A stretch of 64,000 nucleotides of DNA from the NCBI GenBank assembly GCA_037013495.1, contig CM072812.1, positions 79,095,840 through 79,159,839 of the forward strand, given 5' to 3'. The notes below the pieces were generated by a model. That model was given only the letters and a program-made list of their open reading frames with translations, was not told the origin of the DNA and made no database searches. The position numbers and the translations under genes are program-made. Within the stretch, counting starts at the first letter, position 1. Every line of letters begins with the position of its first letter. Below are positions 23,296 to 34,690 of this stretch, in pieces. Source of the stretch: Hippophae tibetana. Its lineage: Eukaryota > Streptophyta > Magnoliopsida > Rosales > Elaeagnaceae.

Positions 23296-26200
23296 TTGCC
23301 ACCTCGCTAGCCAACTTCAACCAATGAAGTTGAAAGAACAATACATAAAAAAATATGTTCAAGTAACACTACCTCCTCATCTTTTCACTTTTTCTTTCCA
23401 TTTTATTTTCTTCATCTTTCATCCTTACTTTTTTATACAAACAAATCTCAATACTTATATTCCCTTTTCTTTTCTCCATTTTCCCATTTTTTTTATATAT
23501 TCAACATTTCATTATCACCATTTTTTTCTTTTTCATTCCCCTTTTCCCTTGTTTTATAGAGGCCAATAGGGTAAAAATGACAAACCCAAAACATACAAGC
23601 TCAATCAAATGATGGAAAAGGTAAGTGGGAATAAATCTTTGGACTAGGCCAGTATTTAGGTGTAGAGAAATATAGGGATAATATAAAGGCTCAAAGAAGA
23701 GAGACTAAGGATATGAGATAAATGGTGGCAAGAATTGAACAAACCAATTAATGATGGCCTAAGTGCTCTTTCTAACCAAGTAGTACTAAGAATTTCGCCT
23801 CGAGAGACACTAAAAGTGGATTCTATAGCTTGTTAGAAAAATACAAATTATCAAAGCAGAAGATTCACACAAGCTTCTCAAAATAACCATACAAATTCAC
23901 AAAGATATAGCATATGCAAAGGAAATATGTATTTATAATAAAATGAATAAGAAAAATTTAGCTATACACGCTCTCACGGAATACACATGTCAAAATATCC
24001 ACACTATAATTTAGGTCAAAAGCATACTAAACATATAACAACATAATCCCTCTAAAACTCATTGTACATGAAATAGAATAGAAAAGAGAAGACTTGTTAG
24101 TCTCAAGAAATGCAAAAATGATAACTACCAAGAGAGAAGACTTGGAAAGTCTTAAGGCTTAACAATGCCCAAAAAAAGGAAAAAAAGTGCCTCAAAAGAG
24201 ACAAATAACAAAACTCACATCATCGCTAATTAAAAGAAAGGAATTAGCTGATTAACTAGTGAACAACAAAAAGCAACATCCATAATAGAAGGAAGAAGCA
24301 TGAAAAGCTACTAAGCTACACAATAAGTAAGGAAGGCACATGTCCTAATAGAAACATGAAACATGCTTAGATAGGGACAATAACACAAACAACTAGAGTG
24401 TTAATAGAACATATAAGATAAACATGATATTATAAGTATGTAAAAATTTCTAAAGCATGTATAAAGTTTAAATGACATATAGATGCACATAGTAAGCAAG
24501 AGTAAGCATAGAAAAGTGAAACACTCATGAATACATGCTTGTAAAATCATCACATTTAACTTGAAAGAAAACAACTATAACACAACAAAAGGAAATAAGG
24601 TAAAAATGGGACAAAATCTAACAAAATACAAATAGAGAAACAACACACAACATACTAGGTACAAGAAGGAAGAAGGAAGAACCTAGTAAGATAGATGAGA
24701 TACATATTGTATGATATGGAATATATATGATAAGACAACAAAAATCATAATCATAATACTTTGACTAAATTAAGAGCATATTACATGATATTTGTACAAA
24801 GGGTAATAGAGGAAGAGATAAGCAATATGCAAGGCAAATGCACATAAGGGACATGTCAAAGAAACTAGTGTATGAGAAAACTAGTAGAGTATCATACAGA
24901 TAGGTAAGACAACAAATATGATAATTAATATATTGTGCATGCCAAGGAAACAATAACAGAGAGTCAAGAAGAAGTGTCAAACAAATGAAAACAAACACAA
25001 GAAATATAGTCACATAGAGAAAAATGACAAACAAAAAGGGAAAACAATTTAAGCAACTCAACCCTAAAGGATCACATGAAAATAGTGATCAAATTGCATC
25101 CTTCCATTTAAAGAATTTGTGAGGGGCAACAGAACTTGAAAATAGTCTCAAACTTATATGAGCATGAAAAGTATATGAAATTCATTATTTGTTTTGTTTA
25201 AAACTTCTACTAAATCCAGTCAAGTCATCCATATAAGAAAGTGAGGTGAGTTGTTTGAACCAGATTTATTTCTTTCTACTTTGTACCTCAATTACATAAT
25301 GTAACTTGTATAAACATGCTCAGATGAGCCATACCAACTACATCTTGGTAGAAAATATGAGGAAGAGCAAGGTGGAGGACTATAAGTTGTACTCCTTAAA
25401 AATCTAGGACATTTTCTACCAATGTGGTCAACAATACCACAATGATAACAAGTGCAAATAGTGGAGTTGGGATAATAGGGTCCCTGAATTTGAGGAGTAG
25501 TATGTGGAGGAAGTAAACATATGGAATTTCACCTAAGGATAAGAAGTCAATTTTTCATAGTATGGTCTCAAATGTCCAAGCTCATTATAGTGGTGGCAAG
25601 TGGAAGTAATAATAAGTAAAGGTAGTGGACCTCCATTGGAGTGATATAAAGTGTTAGCTTTAGGTGAAAGGTTCACCTTACTAGGAGAATATGGTTGAAA
25701 CGATGCAAAATATTTACCTCTTAGGGAAGTAGTAGCATAATTTAACTTAGGCTCTTGACTGAAAGCTTTGAATAACTTAATAGAACCACCAATAGAAGTT
25801 GAAACCCTATCACTATGCCTAATTCCATGATTGTTCTTAAAAAATTTAACATTGCTAATCATTTATTTTAACATTTTTTAACTCGTAGTCATTCTGTTGA
25901 TGGAAATGGTGAAATGTGCCAATTATTTCTCCTGCATGTTAAGTTTTTCATTTAGGGCCGCAACCAAGTCTTCTTTTCTATTAGGAAGGATTCAAGATAA
26001 GAGGTTAAATTATTAAGAATCTCAATATTCTTATGTAGTTTTTCAATCTTAGCATCATTTTCTATAAGAAAGTCAGTCAAATGATCCTTTGAATCCTCAA
26101 GAATAATTATCTAACTCTTTAAATATTTAATTTTATTCTTCATATCAAGAGTAGGAATAAGACTTACCAAAGAATAAGTAGCTTTACCACATGTAGGAAT

Positions 26201-27311
26201 AATTAATTGTTCCTTAAGATTTTCAACTTCCTCATGATTTGCATTAAACTTATCCAATAAATCACCATACCTTTTTTGAATGACCTCACACCTGCTTGTG
26301 AGATCATATTGTTGTTCATCAACAAAGGACTTCATTTCCTCTAGAGTTTTCTTTAACATGATGATCTCACGTTCTTTTTCCTCTTATTCTTTTGAGATCG
26401 AGTATACCTTAAAAGTAAAGCATTGTAAGAATCGAGAAATTCATCTTTTTCATCTTTGACTTCATTATCTTCATAAATCTCTTCTTGAATATCTAAGGTA
26501 GTAGTCAAAATATCAATGATTCTACTAGATACAATGAAGGCCAAACTGCCTATTGTTGCCCTTCACTTGATGGTTCCATAATTTTTTGGTTCAACACTCA
26601 AACCTGGTATCTTTCATACCCAATACCACCCAATGTGATGTAATTGGAAACCAATGATCAGTAACAAAAAGTGTATCAACTCATAACTTCACGGGACACA
26701 ATCCACTACTAATATCAAATCACATATGGGAGACACTTAGTTAAATCATGTACTTACACTAATTATGATTTGATTACTAAACTCACAAAAATGACCCAGT
26801 CTCAAATATAATCTCTCCAAAATAATTAAGAAGTCATATATAAATCTCAATGTGTATTTTGGCAGAATTTTAACCTTAAACAAGGGGTAAATAAGAGAGA
26901 AATAAGTGGGGTATTTATAGCACTCGAAATTACCACCTCACCAATGACCTCACCAAGGATGGTGGTAAAGGTGGTAGCGAGCTTGGTAGCAAGGTGCCAA
27001 AAAGTTTTATTTTTTAATTTCCAAAAATACCAAGTACTAACCAATAATACCCGTACCGAAAGCATGCCAAAAATCACATGTAAAAATGTCAATTTTCTCG
27101 CATGCTCGCTCGTTGAAAACCAGTACTCTAAATATAGCATGCATACTACGAAAACCATCTCTGTGGTGTGTGTAAACTTTCTTACATACAAAGTATACAT
27201 AACTATGTGTGAGTATGAATGACTGATCTACAGTAACTAACCTTACACAGAGTAAGATAAAAACACTACGTAAAATAATAAACACCATGTTTTGTATACG
27301 GGAAGCCAACA
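23296..27311 (-). mobile_element. SIRE-like copia fragment inserted in minus orientation, gag-bearing
   Basis: The boundaries are the points where plus-strand copia homology stops (end of protease) and resumes (RT). The minus strand carries, from the right, a promoter-like GC-richer LTR part with TATAAATA (plus-strand ggggtatttatagcac, 26909-26924), a gag start near 26570, a coiled-coil gag middle and zinc knuckles near 25400-25600. 23580-25100 is T-rich on the minus strand and shows no pol domain. No complete LTR pair was found. Confidence 0.5.
25260..26571 (-). pseudogene. gag: SIRE-like gag with zinc knuckles, broken
   Basis: Minus strand. It starts M-E-P-S-S-E-G near 26571. Open stretches follow at 26544-26353, at 26359-26111 (charged, coiled-coil-like, with E-E-V-E-N-L-K-E-Q) and at 25862-25533. 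A degenerate knuckle C-H-H-Y...H...Y lies at about 25565-25605, and an intact C-x2-C-x4-H-x4-C knuckle at about 25410-25455. Stops and frame changes separate the pieces. Two knuckles after a coiled coil are typical of SIRE-lineage gag. Confidence 0.6.
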
Positions 27312-28422
27312 CACAGACATAAGTACAATTGGACTTATAACTTCAATGAAGTATTTTCACCCATTATGAAACATAGATCTATTCGTGTGTTGCTTGTTAT
27401 GGTTACACTATTTAACATGGAATTAGAACAACTTGAAGTCAAGATAGCTTTCTTATATGGTGAGCTTTAGGAACAAATATATATGCATAAGCCAAAAGGG
27501 TTTGTTATTCTTGGTAAGGAAGATCATATTTGTTTATTGAAAAAGTCATTATATGGTTTGAAGCAATCTCTAAGGCAGTGGTATAAGCAGTTTGATTCTT
27601 TTATGATTGATTATGGTTATTCTATGAGTGGTTATAATAGTTGTGTTTATCATAATTATTCCATGATGGTTTATTTGTATATTTGTATATTTGTTTCTAT
27701 ATGTTGATGACATGCTTATTGCTTCTAAAAACAAGTCTAAGATTCATAATTTAAAGTCTCAACTTATGAGGAGTTTCATATGAAAGATATGGGTATAACG
27801 AAGAAAAATTTTAGGAATGGAAATTTATAAGGATAGAAAAACAGGCAAGCTCTATTTGTATCAGAAAAGTTACATTGAAAAGTTATTGAACACTTTGATA
27901 TTAAAGAGTTAAACCTATGAGTATCGTATTAGTTGCACATTTCAGACTTTCTTTAGATTTTTCACCACAATCAAAAGAAGAAGAAGAAGAATAGTACATG
28001 TCATATGTTCCATATTCTAGTGACATTGGTGGTTTGATGTATGTTATGGTTTATACTCATCTAGATATTTCACAGGAAACTAGTGTTATTAGTAGATACA
28101 TAGGTAATCCTGGTAAGGGTCATTGGCAAGTAGTGAAATGGATACTTAGATATTTGAGAGGAACTTCTTATTTTGGTTTGGTAAATGATGGGAATTCTAA
28201 TACTCGTTGTAGTGTTATTGACTATATGGACTCTAATTATGCTGGTAATTAGTAGAAAAGATCTCTGAAAGGTTATGTTTTCACTCTTTCTCATTGTGCT
28301 ATTATTTGGTTTGTGATTTAGGTTTACATCAGGATATTTATGTTGTATTTTGTGATAGTTAAAGTGTGATATACTTAACCAAGAATACTTTGTACTATAA
28401 GAAGAGCAAACACATTGATGTC
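27312..28422 (+). pseudogene. copia RT and RNase H of the old element, broken
   Basis: RT resumes with D-Y-N-F-N-E-V-F-S-P, then L-E-Q-L-E-V-K-I-A-F-L and L-Y-G-L-K-Q (27553). The Y-V-D-D-M-L box survives at about 27699 but in another frame. RNase H pieces include G-G-L-M-Y (28027), R-Y-L-R-G, and F-C-D-S followed by a stop in place of the usual Q. The text stops inside K-H-I-D-V at the solo-LTR insertion and continues at 30510. Confidence 0.75.
28418..28422. repeat. Left 5-bp target duplication of the solo LTR
   Basis: ATGTC, exactly repeated at 30510-30514. Confidence 0.8.
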
Positions 28423-30509
28423 TGATAACTGTATTTTATATAGTTATTTTCATCTATTTTATTAATTATAATTTCTATATTCTTGACATTTTTTAGTTAA
28501 TTCTAGTTTAATAAATTAGTATTTACTGTTTTTTATAAATTTTAATAAAATTAAATAATTTGTATCGAAAACGTACTTAATTGCAAATTTGTGTCCAAAA
28601 ATATAATTTCAAATAAAAGAGTGTTTACTTGCAATTTATAAAAATCGAAAATATAATTTAAATTAAAATCGGGCTTAATTTTAATTATTAAAAGTTTAAA
28701 AAATTTAATTTAAATTAAAAAAGGGCTTAACTGCAATTAAAGAAAGTGTAGAAATTAATTTGAATTAAATTTGTGGGTCAAAATACAATTAATAAAAAGT
28801 TGAATTTCTGTGCAGGAGAAGAGCCACTTGCGACAGTCACAACGCCCAACACACACCGCTCGATCATCTCATCAACGGTCAAGATTTGGCGCGTGAAATC
28901 CAGACGCAACAAAAGAGAATGGGCCGGGAATTCCTGAAATGCGTAGCTCGGCACACGTGGGGCCCACTGGCCGCACAGACTGGCGTGCAGGGTGGGACCC
29001 ACATGTCGGCTGCGCAGAATTTCCCCGAGGCGCATCGCTCACCGTTGGATCAGTTGAATGGTCCAGATTGAAGCACGTGGAACCAAGCTGTTGTGCACCG
29101 AGCCGCTCGTCGACAAATCCCATGCGACGCGCTTTATCCAAATAGCATGCACCCTCGCGTTTCAACGACAAAAAAGCAGCCACATGTCTCCTAAATATTC
29201 CAACCAATAACATGACAACATGTGGCATGTATTTGGTAAAATAAAAATGTAGAAACGACGCCCACTTCTAGTCGTTGAAACGTTTCAACGCGAGAAAATC
29301 ATGTGCGTTGCGGTCCATCCGTTCTCCATGCGCCCGACCTGCCCATCCAATGAAAAGCTTCCACGTGTCTCTGAATTTCTCGCAACCAATCACATGGCGA
29401 CACGTGGCATGCGTAAAAAAAGAAAAAAATCAGAAACGCGCAGAATGGTTTTCACGCGTGGTGTTATTTTAATTCCCCCATTTATTTTTGTCCCCCACTA
29501 ATAAAAAATTAATAAAAAAATAATAATTGGAAAGTGGGGATATATTTTACGCAAAAAATCATTGACGGGGGTTGGAGAGTTCTTCTTCTTTCAATTTTTA
29601 TTTTTTAGCACAGAGTTCTCTCGTTTTTCATTATTTCTCTCTTGAGAATTTTTTCATTTTTTTCCTCACTACGTGTCTGGTTTAACACGTAGAACGTTTT
29701 ATTTTGACATTTTTATGTGTATTATCTTAGGGAAATTACAGAGAAAGAAGTTGACGAAGAAGAAGGAAAGGGAAGAAATTATTTTTCTCTGCAATGTTTT
29801 ATTTTTGTGGTGTTGTAATTTTAATTTCTACTATGAACTAATCTATTTGTTCTAGGATTGCAGTGTAGCGTAAATTATGAAACTTGAATTAATTATTTTT
29901 GAATGATTTGTGGAACTGTTTTAAGTTGTTTATTTTATCTATTTTTAATGCTTTTAATTATCGAAAGATTAATTAACTGATATGTGGCACTTAAATAAAC
30001 TTGAAAAAGGAATTTTTGTGTGTTGTTCGGGATAAAATAACGTATATACATAAGGGATAGAAATATACTTTTATTGTATGTGTAACTTTTTTAGAACTCA
30101 GAACTTAATAAATCTGGTTGAATTTAATTCTCATAGGAATATAGTGAATCATTTTAACTGAATGTGTCTGTATGGAGCTTGAAAGAGATATATGGATAAA
30201 TTAGGAGTTCTTGGTTAACAACTTAAAACATGAGAACATAAATCAAGAGAGAATAAAATATTCTAGTGAATTAATTTGGGTAAACTCCAATCCTAGAATT
30301 TTCATAAAAAAATTGTTAAAAAGACAAAATTATTAATTAAGTCAAACTGCATAAAATTATTGATTGTTTGAATAAAATCAGGTTTAAATAATTTTAGTAA
30401 TTAACAAGAGTTGGTAACAATTCTCTATGGGAACGATAATTTATGTATCATATTATTACTTGTGACCGTGTATACTTGCACGTTTTTATGTTCTGCAAAA
30501 CAGACAACA
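28423..30509 (+). mobile_element. Solo LTR (2087 bp) of a Ty3 Tat/Athila-type element
   Basis: It starts TGATAACTG, ends GACAACA and is flanked by a perfect ATGTC duplication. Removing it restores the copia RNase H text (K-H-I-D-V-K-Y-H). The end has the Tat/Athila-type U5 pattern: TATGGGAACGATAA followed by ACTTGTGACCGTGTATACTTGCACG. 28800-29470 is much richer in GC than the rest and carries promoter-like motifs. A solo LTR means unequal recombination has removed the inner part. No gene lies inside; the overlapping short frames at 28772-29501 on both strands are composition effects. Confidence 0.85.
29160..29450 (+). promoter_or_regulatory. Tandem CCAAT / G-box module in the solo LTR
   Basis: Two similar blocks, each with a CCACRTGTCTC-like box, a CCAATMACATG box and an ACAYGTGGCATG box (29180-29231 and 29362-29412). 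An 18-bp perfect palindrome, CGTTGAAACGTTTCAACG, lies at 29273-29290. G-box and CCAAT motifs are known plant promoter elements; activity here is inferred. Confidence 0.5.
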
Positions 30510-30680
30510 ATGTCAAATATCACTTGTTCATGACATTGTACCTTAGAGTGCTATTGTTGTCAAGAAGATAACCACTACAAAGAATATATTTGATATGTTG
30601 ACCAGGCCAATTCTTACTAACAAGTTCAAGCATTGCTTGGACTTGGTTGGGCAACAACCAAATCGATATTTAAAGGAACT
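30510..30680 (+). pseudogene. End of copia RNase H (continuation of 27312-28422)
   Basis: After the solo LTR the text resumes with V-K-Y-H, then K-I-T-T-T-K-N-I-F-D-M-L-T-R-P and N-K-F-K-H-C-L-D-L-V-G, the standard end of this copia subgroup. It has internal stops. Confidence 0.7.
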
Positions 30681-30826
30681 TCATATTTAATGTACTTGGT
30701 TCCATTTTGAGCCATGGAAGAGATTTTTTATTTACATTTGGCTTCAAAACTTAGGTTTAATAAAAGGGTATTTTTGTAATTTTAACTTCAATATTAATAT
30801 TGTAACCAATTTTCCTATGTTATTAT

Positions 30827-31364
30827 TGTAGAAAATTAATAGTGAGAATACATATAAAGCCATTTTGGAGAGATTATTAGCCACCATAAGAAAGAAGCAA
30901 CATAACTTATTGAATCAATCCATTCACTTGATTAATTCATTTGTCATCAGTCACTAACACCCACTGGTATAGTTCATGGAGTTTTTCTTTATGCATGAAC
31001 ATGAATTCCCACCACACTTGCTCTTTTTTGTCTAGTAATATTGGAAAGATTTTATCATTAATTCTTGTTGACTTGATTACCAATTTTTATAGAGAGTAAT
31101 TTGGTGTATTTGGGATTTGGTATTTTAAATGTCTTATTTGAACATTGATATTTGTACTCTTCATTTGGATTTTGATAGTGGATTTTTCCTCAATTTGCAC
31201 TCGTCAGTGGAGTAGACTTCTCATATTGAAAAGTTAAATCATTTAAATCTTTGTTTACCATTTATTTTTTTTAACTACTTACTATTTTGTATTCACCCAT
31301 TATTACTTATTTGTGTAACCAAATTATACTTAAAATTTGTTTTCACTAGTGCTAATTTATGACA
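30827..31364 (+). repeat. 3' LTR of the old copia element
   Basis: Matches about 21495-22027. It begins TGTAGAAAATTAATAG and ends ATTTATGACA. Edges are good to about 10 bp. Confidence 0.6.
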
Positions 31365-31431
31365 CTATAAATCATAATAGTAATTTTGGCTATAAATTGT
31401 TCAAGTGTTGATTTTGATTCTCTTTTGGCTC

Positions 31432-32245
31432 TGTTGGAGTTAATGTCTCACATTGAGGAAAAAGTTTATAAGGATTATAGGTGTCTCCAACTATTAGGTT
31501 AATCTTTTAGGATTAAAAGGTCTATAGTTATTATAAACTTTCACAAGTTTTTCTTATTTTCATTGGGAATTAAATGAGTAGTGGGGCTATTTTATATGTT
31601 ATTGTAGGTATATATGTGTTGAAATCCTGAATTATCTTTGGAATATCTTAAGAACAAAATCAGTTAGAGATAATTGGGCTCAATAGATTAGCACTATAAT
31701 TCAAATTACTTCGTGATTATTAGGCATAGTTTTGCTTTTTTGTTTTCCAGTTTGTATTATATATAATAAGTTTATGAATACAATTTATAAAATATCAAAA
31801 AATACTCTCTATTTAATCTACATGGTAGCAGAACAAGATGTCTCCAATTCTATCACCAATGACTGGTATCAATAATAATAACAGAGAACCTATTTCCTCA
31901 GTTTAAGAAACAAAAGAAATATCAATCATGAGTTCTAGAGGATTCAATAACTCATCCATTCAACTCACACTTGAAAAACTCAACACAAATAATTATTGTG
32001 AGTAGATACAATCTATTAAATTAGTAATTGACAACAAAGGGAAAATAGTTTACCTCATAGGCGAGATAAAGGAACCAACCATAATCAGTATCATATATCT
32101 CCACAAAAAGAAATCAAAGAATAACATGGTTATGGCTCGGCTATTGTACTCAATGAAACCTTTAGTTGGGAGAACTTACTTGTTTCTATTGATGGAAAAT
32201 GATGTTTGTGATACCACCTGCAAAACTTACTATGATTCAAAAAAA
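31432..32245 (+). mobile_element. copia relic: one LTR plus start of gag
   Basis: An LTR-like block at 31432-31822 starts TGTTGGAGTTAATGTC and ends CTACA. It is followed at once by PBS TGGTAGCAGA (31823-31832). Then a broken gag starts M-S-P-I-L at 31839 and includes L-E-K-L-N-T-N-N-Y, N-N-M-V-M-A and M-K-P-L-V-G-R-T-Y. It ends where LINE sequence starts. No 3' half is seen. Confidence 0.6.
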
Positions 32246-32558
32246 TCACAATATAGAGCCTAGGGGTTGAAATGCCAAATTAAACTACCATCATAATGAA
32301 TATGATTAATCTTCACCGATAGAATATGACATGCCTTATTAGGATTGAGGAAATGATTAATAAGGCTTTCATTCCAACAATTTATACAATGAATCATTAA
32401 GTCACCCCCTCATAATACTTTCAACTTGGCTTTAAAAAGGCCTGAAACCATTAGACCTTGGTAACCTAAGAGTCTAACCATGGGTTCACTTGAGAATCTA
32501 CAATAATTTTCCATCTCAATCTAACCTCTATTAGCTTCTTTGCTTGAGTAAACCCTTC
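32246..32558 (-). mobile_element. LINE relic B, left part, cut by the Athila insertion
   Basis: Closely matches the LINE relic A stretches 14905-15105 and 20440-20545 in sequence and order (shared GGTTGAAATGCCAAATTAA and GGTAACCTAAGAGTC segments). It stops at the CCTTC target site and resumes at 46429. Confidence 0.65.
32554..32558. repeat. Left 5-bp target duplication of Athila element E1
   Basis: CCTTC, exactly repeated at 46424-46428. Confidence 0.9.
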
Positions 32559-32930
32559 TGATGAGTGCTCAAAAAGCACTAAAATAACCATGATTTTATG
32601 CACATTAATTGATTAAAAATACATATATTTATATGTTTTATCATATATTTATATAAATTTGTCTTTTTCGGAATCACGGGTATTTTTATTGTTTTTCAGG
32701 TATTTTGGCTTAAAAACGCAATTTAAAGACTCAAACAGGAATACTTGAAGCAATACATCACAAATATATTAATAAATAAGTGGGAAAAGGTCAACAAATA
32801 TGGAAAAATTGGACAAAATGGGTCGAAAAGGTCAAAAATGTCAAAAAGACGAAAATCGCGCCGCCGCGCCGCCCGGCCGCCGCGCCCCACCGCCCGGCAC
32901 CGCCCCAAGCAGCAGCGCGCGGCACTGTTC

Positions 32931-33150
32931 ATCCACGGGTACTGTTCATCAGACTCGGCACTGTTCATGAGACGCGGCACTGTTCATCAGACTCGGCACT
33001 GTTCATCAGACTGGGTACTGTTCATCAGACTGGGTACTGTTCATCAGACTCGGCACTGTTCATCAGACGCGGCACTGTTCATCCTCGGCACTGTTCATAC
33101 CCGGTACTGTACAGCCGCGGTACTGTTCATACCCGGTACTGTGCAGCCGC
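32931..33150 (+). repeat. ACTGTTCAT minisatellite in E1 U3
   Basis: Thirteen units of 16-19 bp built on GG(C/T)ACTGTTCAT plus CAGACTC-like spacers. Eleven carry the exact ACTGTTCAT core. The same array is at 44689-44907 in the 3' LTR. The E2 LTRs have only two or three exact copies. It forces repetitive open frames in all three phases, which are not genes. Confidence 0.85.
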
Positions 33151-33162
33151 CCCATGTCATGC

Positions 33163-33183
33163 TGACGTCATCAAATGACGTCA
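33163..33183 (+). promoter_or_regulatory. Paired TGACGTCA (as-1/CRE-like) sites in E1 5' LTR
   Basis: Two perfect TGACGTCA palindromes at 33163-33170 and 33176-33183, 13 bp centre to centre, 70 bp upstream of the TATA box. Spaced TGACG pairs are the as-1 type sites bound by plant TGA bZIP factors. The repeat in the 3' LTR is at 44920-44940. Confidence 0.6.
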
Positions 33184-33252
33184 GCAATCAATAATACGCG
33201 TTTTTTCATTTTTTTAACATTTTTTTCTCTACTTTTTCTCTCCATCCTCACC

Positions 33253-33260
33253 TATAAATA
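33253..33260 (+). promoter_or_regulatory. TATA box of E1 5' LTR
   Basis: TATAAATA in the CACCTATAAATACCCC context, kept in all four Athila-type LTRs of the window (also 45010, 48370 and 53774). It is followed by a C-rich then TTCTCTC-rich stretch that resembles a plant 5' leader. Transcription would start near 33285. Confidence 0.7.
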
Positions 33261-34032
33261 CCCCCCTTCCCTTCACTTCAAATCACACCTTAAAACCACA
33301 CTTCTCTCTTCTTTCTTTCTCTCATTTCTTAGTTTTTTGAGTTTTCCTTAGTTTCTTTCTTAGTTTCTAAGTTTTTCTTAGTTTCCTTCTTAGTTTTTAG
33401 TTCAATTCTCTTAGTTTTAGTGTTCTTCTCTTTTTGAGAGGAACTTGTAATGTTTTTGTAATAATTTAGTTTTTGATTCAATATATGGAAGTGCAAATTC
33501 CGCTCGGAGGTTTTCTAGCAACGGGAATAGCGTCGAAGTTCTGTAAGGATTTTATTTTCTTTACAGTTATTTTTATGCTTTATTCTTACATGTTATATTC
33601 AACTTGTCTGTGGTTAAATTTAACTATGCTAGCTGTTTAGTAAAAATGATGTAATAACGACGTTGTTATGCTTGCGAAATATTAAATAGGTAAAAATCTT
33701 TAAAATGAATTGATTTTGTTTTTATTCAAGATTTTATATTAAGAATGTTAGAGAGAAATATATTATTTTTCATTACAAACTTAAACCCGAAAATTAGATT
33801 TTAAGGTTTAGTTATCCGGTCTAATTTAGAGTAGTGCTCTTTTATTTGTTGGTACAATCGCCCGGTAGTTAGAGTGAAACTCTATTTCAAAAGTTTTTAT
33901 AAGAATTATTATGTGAAAATGTATTGACAACATGTTTTCAATAGTGGTTTTAAAACTTGAAAGTTAGTACTCGGATAATTAAATTCTTAAGTTTAATTTG
34001 GACACCTTGAATAATGTTTAAATTGTCTAACC

Positions 34033-34178
34033 CCACCAAAGGTGGCATTTAAATGGTTCATTTTCAATCTCTTAGAAAAAGGAATTAATTTAATTAAGCA
34101 TATTAGTTATCAACCCCACCCATAGGTGTTAATTGATTTGTTTAGTTAACAAAGAATATCTAACCCCACCAAAGGTGG
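34033..34178 (+). promoter_or_regulatory. Three CCACC/GGTGG mini-hairpins in the E1 LTR
   Basis: CCACC-AAA-GGTGG at 34033-34045 and 34166-34178, and a looser CACC-CATA-GGTG at 34117-34128. All lie downstream of the TATA box, so they are in the transcript. The same three occur in the E2 LTRs (one is mutated in 54537-54550), which suggests a conserved RNA structure. Confidence 0.5.
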
Positions 34179-34672
34179 TATTTATATAAAAAAGAGAGAA
34201 TCAATAAAATATCAATTTATATCTTTAATAACCTAGTTAATATGAGCAAGCATAATTAATTTAGTTATTATATCCATAAATACTCCGCTAATATAAATGA
34301 TAAAAATTTGCATGAATATTTATTGAATCCGTATATATGTTTATTTTTAGATAATTATTTATTGAATTTGTATCTATGTTTATTTTTATGTTATTAGATT
34401 ATATTTAATTAATCTGTATATATGTTTATTTTATGTTATTAGATTAGGAACACAAAAACCAAACTATCGTGACAGGATGTTTAGGATTTAATTTCGTTTT
34501 TAAAAGTTTGAATAATAAATTAAAAACCACATACATTCCTTCCTTAGATCGACCTTGGGAGTATACTTATCATTTTCTTCGAAATGATTCGTGCACTTGC
34601 GAGAGTTTTATAAATATTAAAACCAAAGTATTTGCGAAGATCGGCGATGCCGGTTTTCGTTCATCAAGTTTT

Positions 34673-34690
34673 TGGCGCCGTTGCCGGGGA
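34673..34690 (+). promoter_or_regulatory. Primer binding site of E1 (tRNA-Asp type)
   Basis: TGGCGCCGTTGCCGGGGA, the 18-base complement used by Athila-lineage elements, six bases (AGTTTT) after the LTR end. It occurs once here and five times in E2. Confidence 0.9.

Larger units (their letters stand above)
21495..31364 (+). mobile_element. Old Ty1/copia element, composite, with nested insertions
   Basis: The left LTR (about 21495-22027) and right LTR (about 30827-31364) share CTTTATGCATGAA, GAGTAATTTGGTGTATTTG and GATTTTGATAGTGGATTTT segments in order, and both end with GTGNTAATTTATNACA. Between them, plus strand: PBS, gag, protease (to 23290), then foreign sequence, then RT/RNase H (27312-28422), a solo LTR, and the RNase H end (30510-30680). 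Integrase and early RT are missing. All coding parts are broken. Confidence 0.7.
32559..34666 (+). repeat. 5' LTR of E1 (2108 bp)
   Basis: Contains a GC-rich block (32860-32930), the ACTGTTCAT minisatellite (32931-33150), a double TGACGTCA site, a TATA box at 33253, and the Athila-like U5 with GATCGACCTTGGGAGTATAC and CGTGCACTTGCGAG. It is essentially identical to 44317-46423. A 93-residue frame at 34469-34750 lies over U5 and the PBS and is not a gene. Confidence 0.95.

Noticed and set aside
24765..25061. 98-residue hydrophobic minus-strand frame as a membrane protein gene
   Set aside because: Composition-driven (T-rich strand), inside non-coding SIRE-like sequence, no family match.
23284..26950. 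Short matches GAAATT(A/G)CCACCTC at both ends of the inserted SIRE-like fragment as an LTR pair
   Set aside because: Similarity covers only about 25 bp and stops; too short to define LTRs.
28772..29501. Several overlapping frames on both strands in the solo LTR
   Set aside because: GC-rich promoter-like DNA with few stops by composition; no domain recognised.
32723..33194. Arginine- and proline-rich frames in the GC block of the Athila LTRs (also near 44481-44951, 48005-48454 and 53403-53858)
   Set aside because: They come from the GC-rich block and ACTGTTCAT minisatellite, which is open in several frames at once; codon pattern is repeat-driven.
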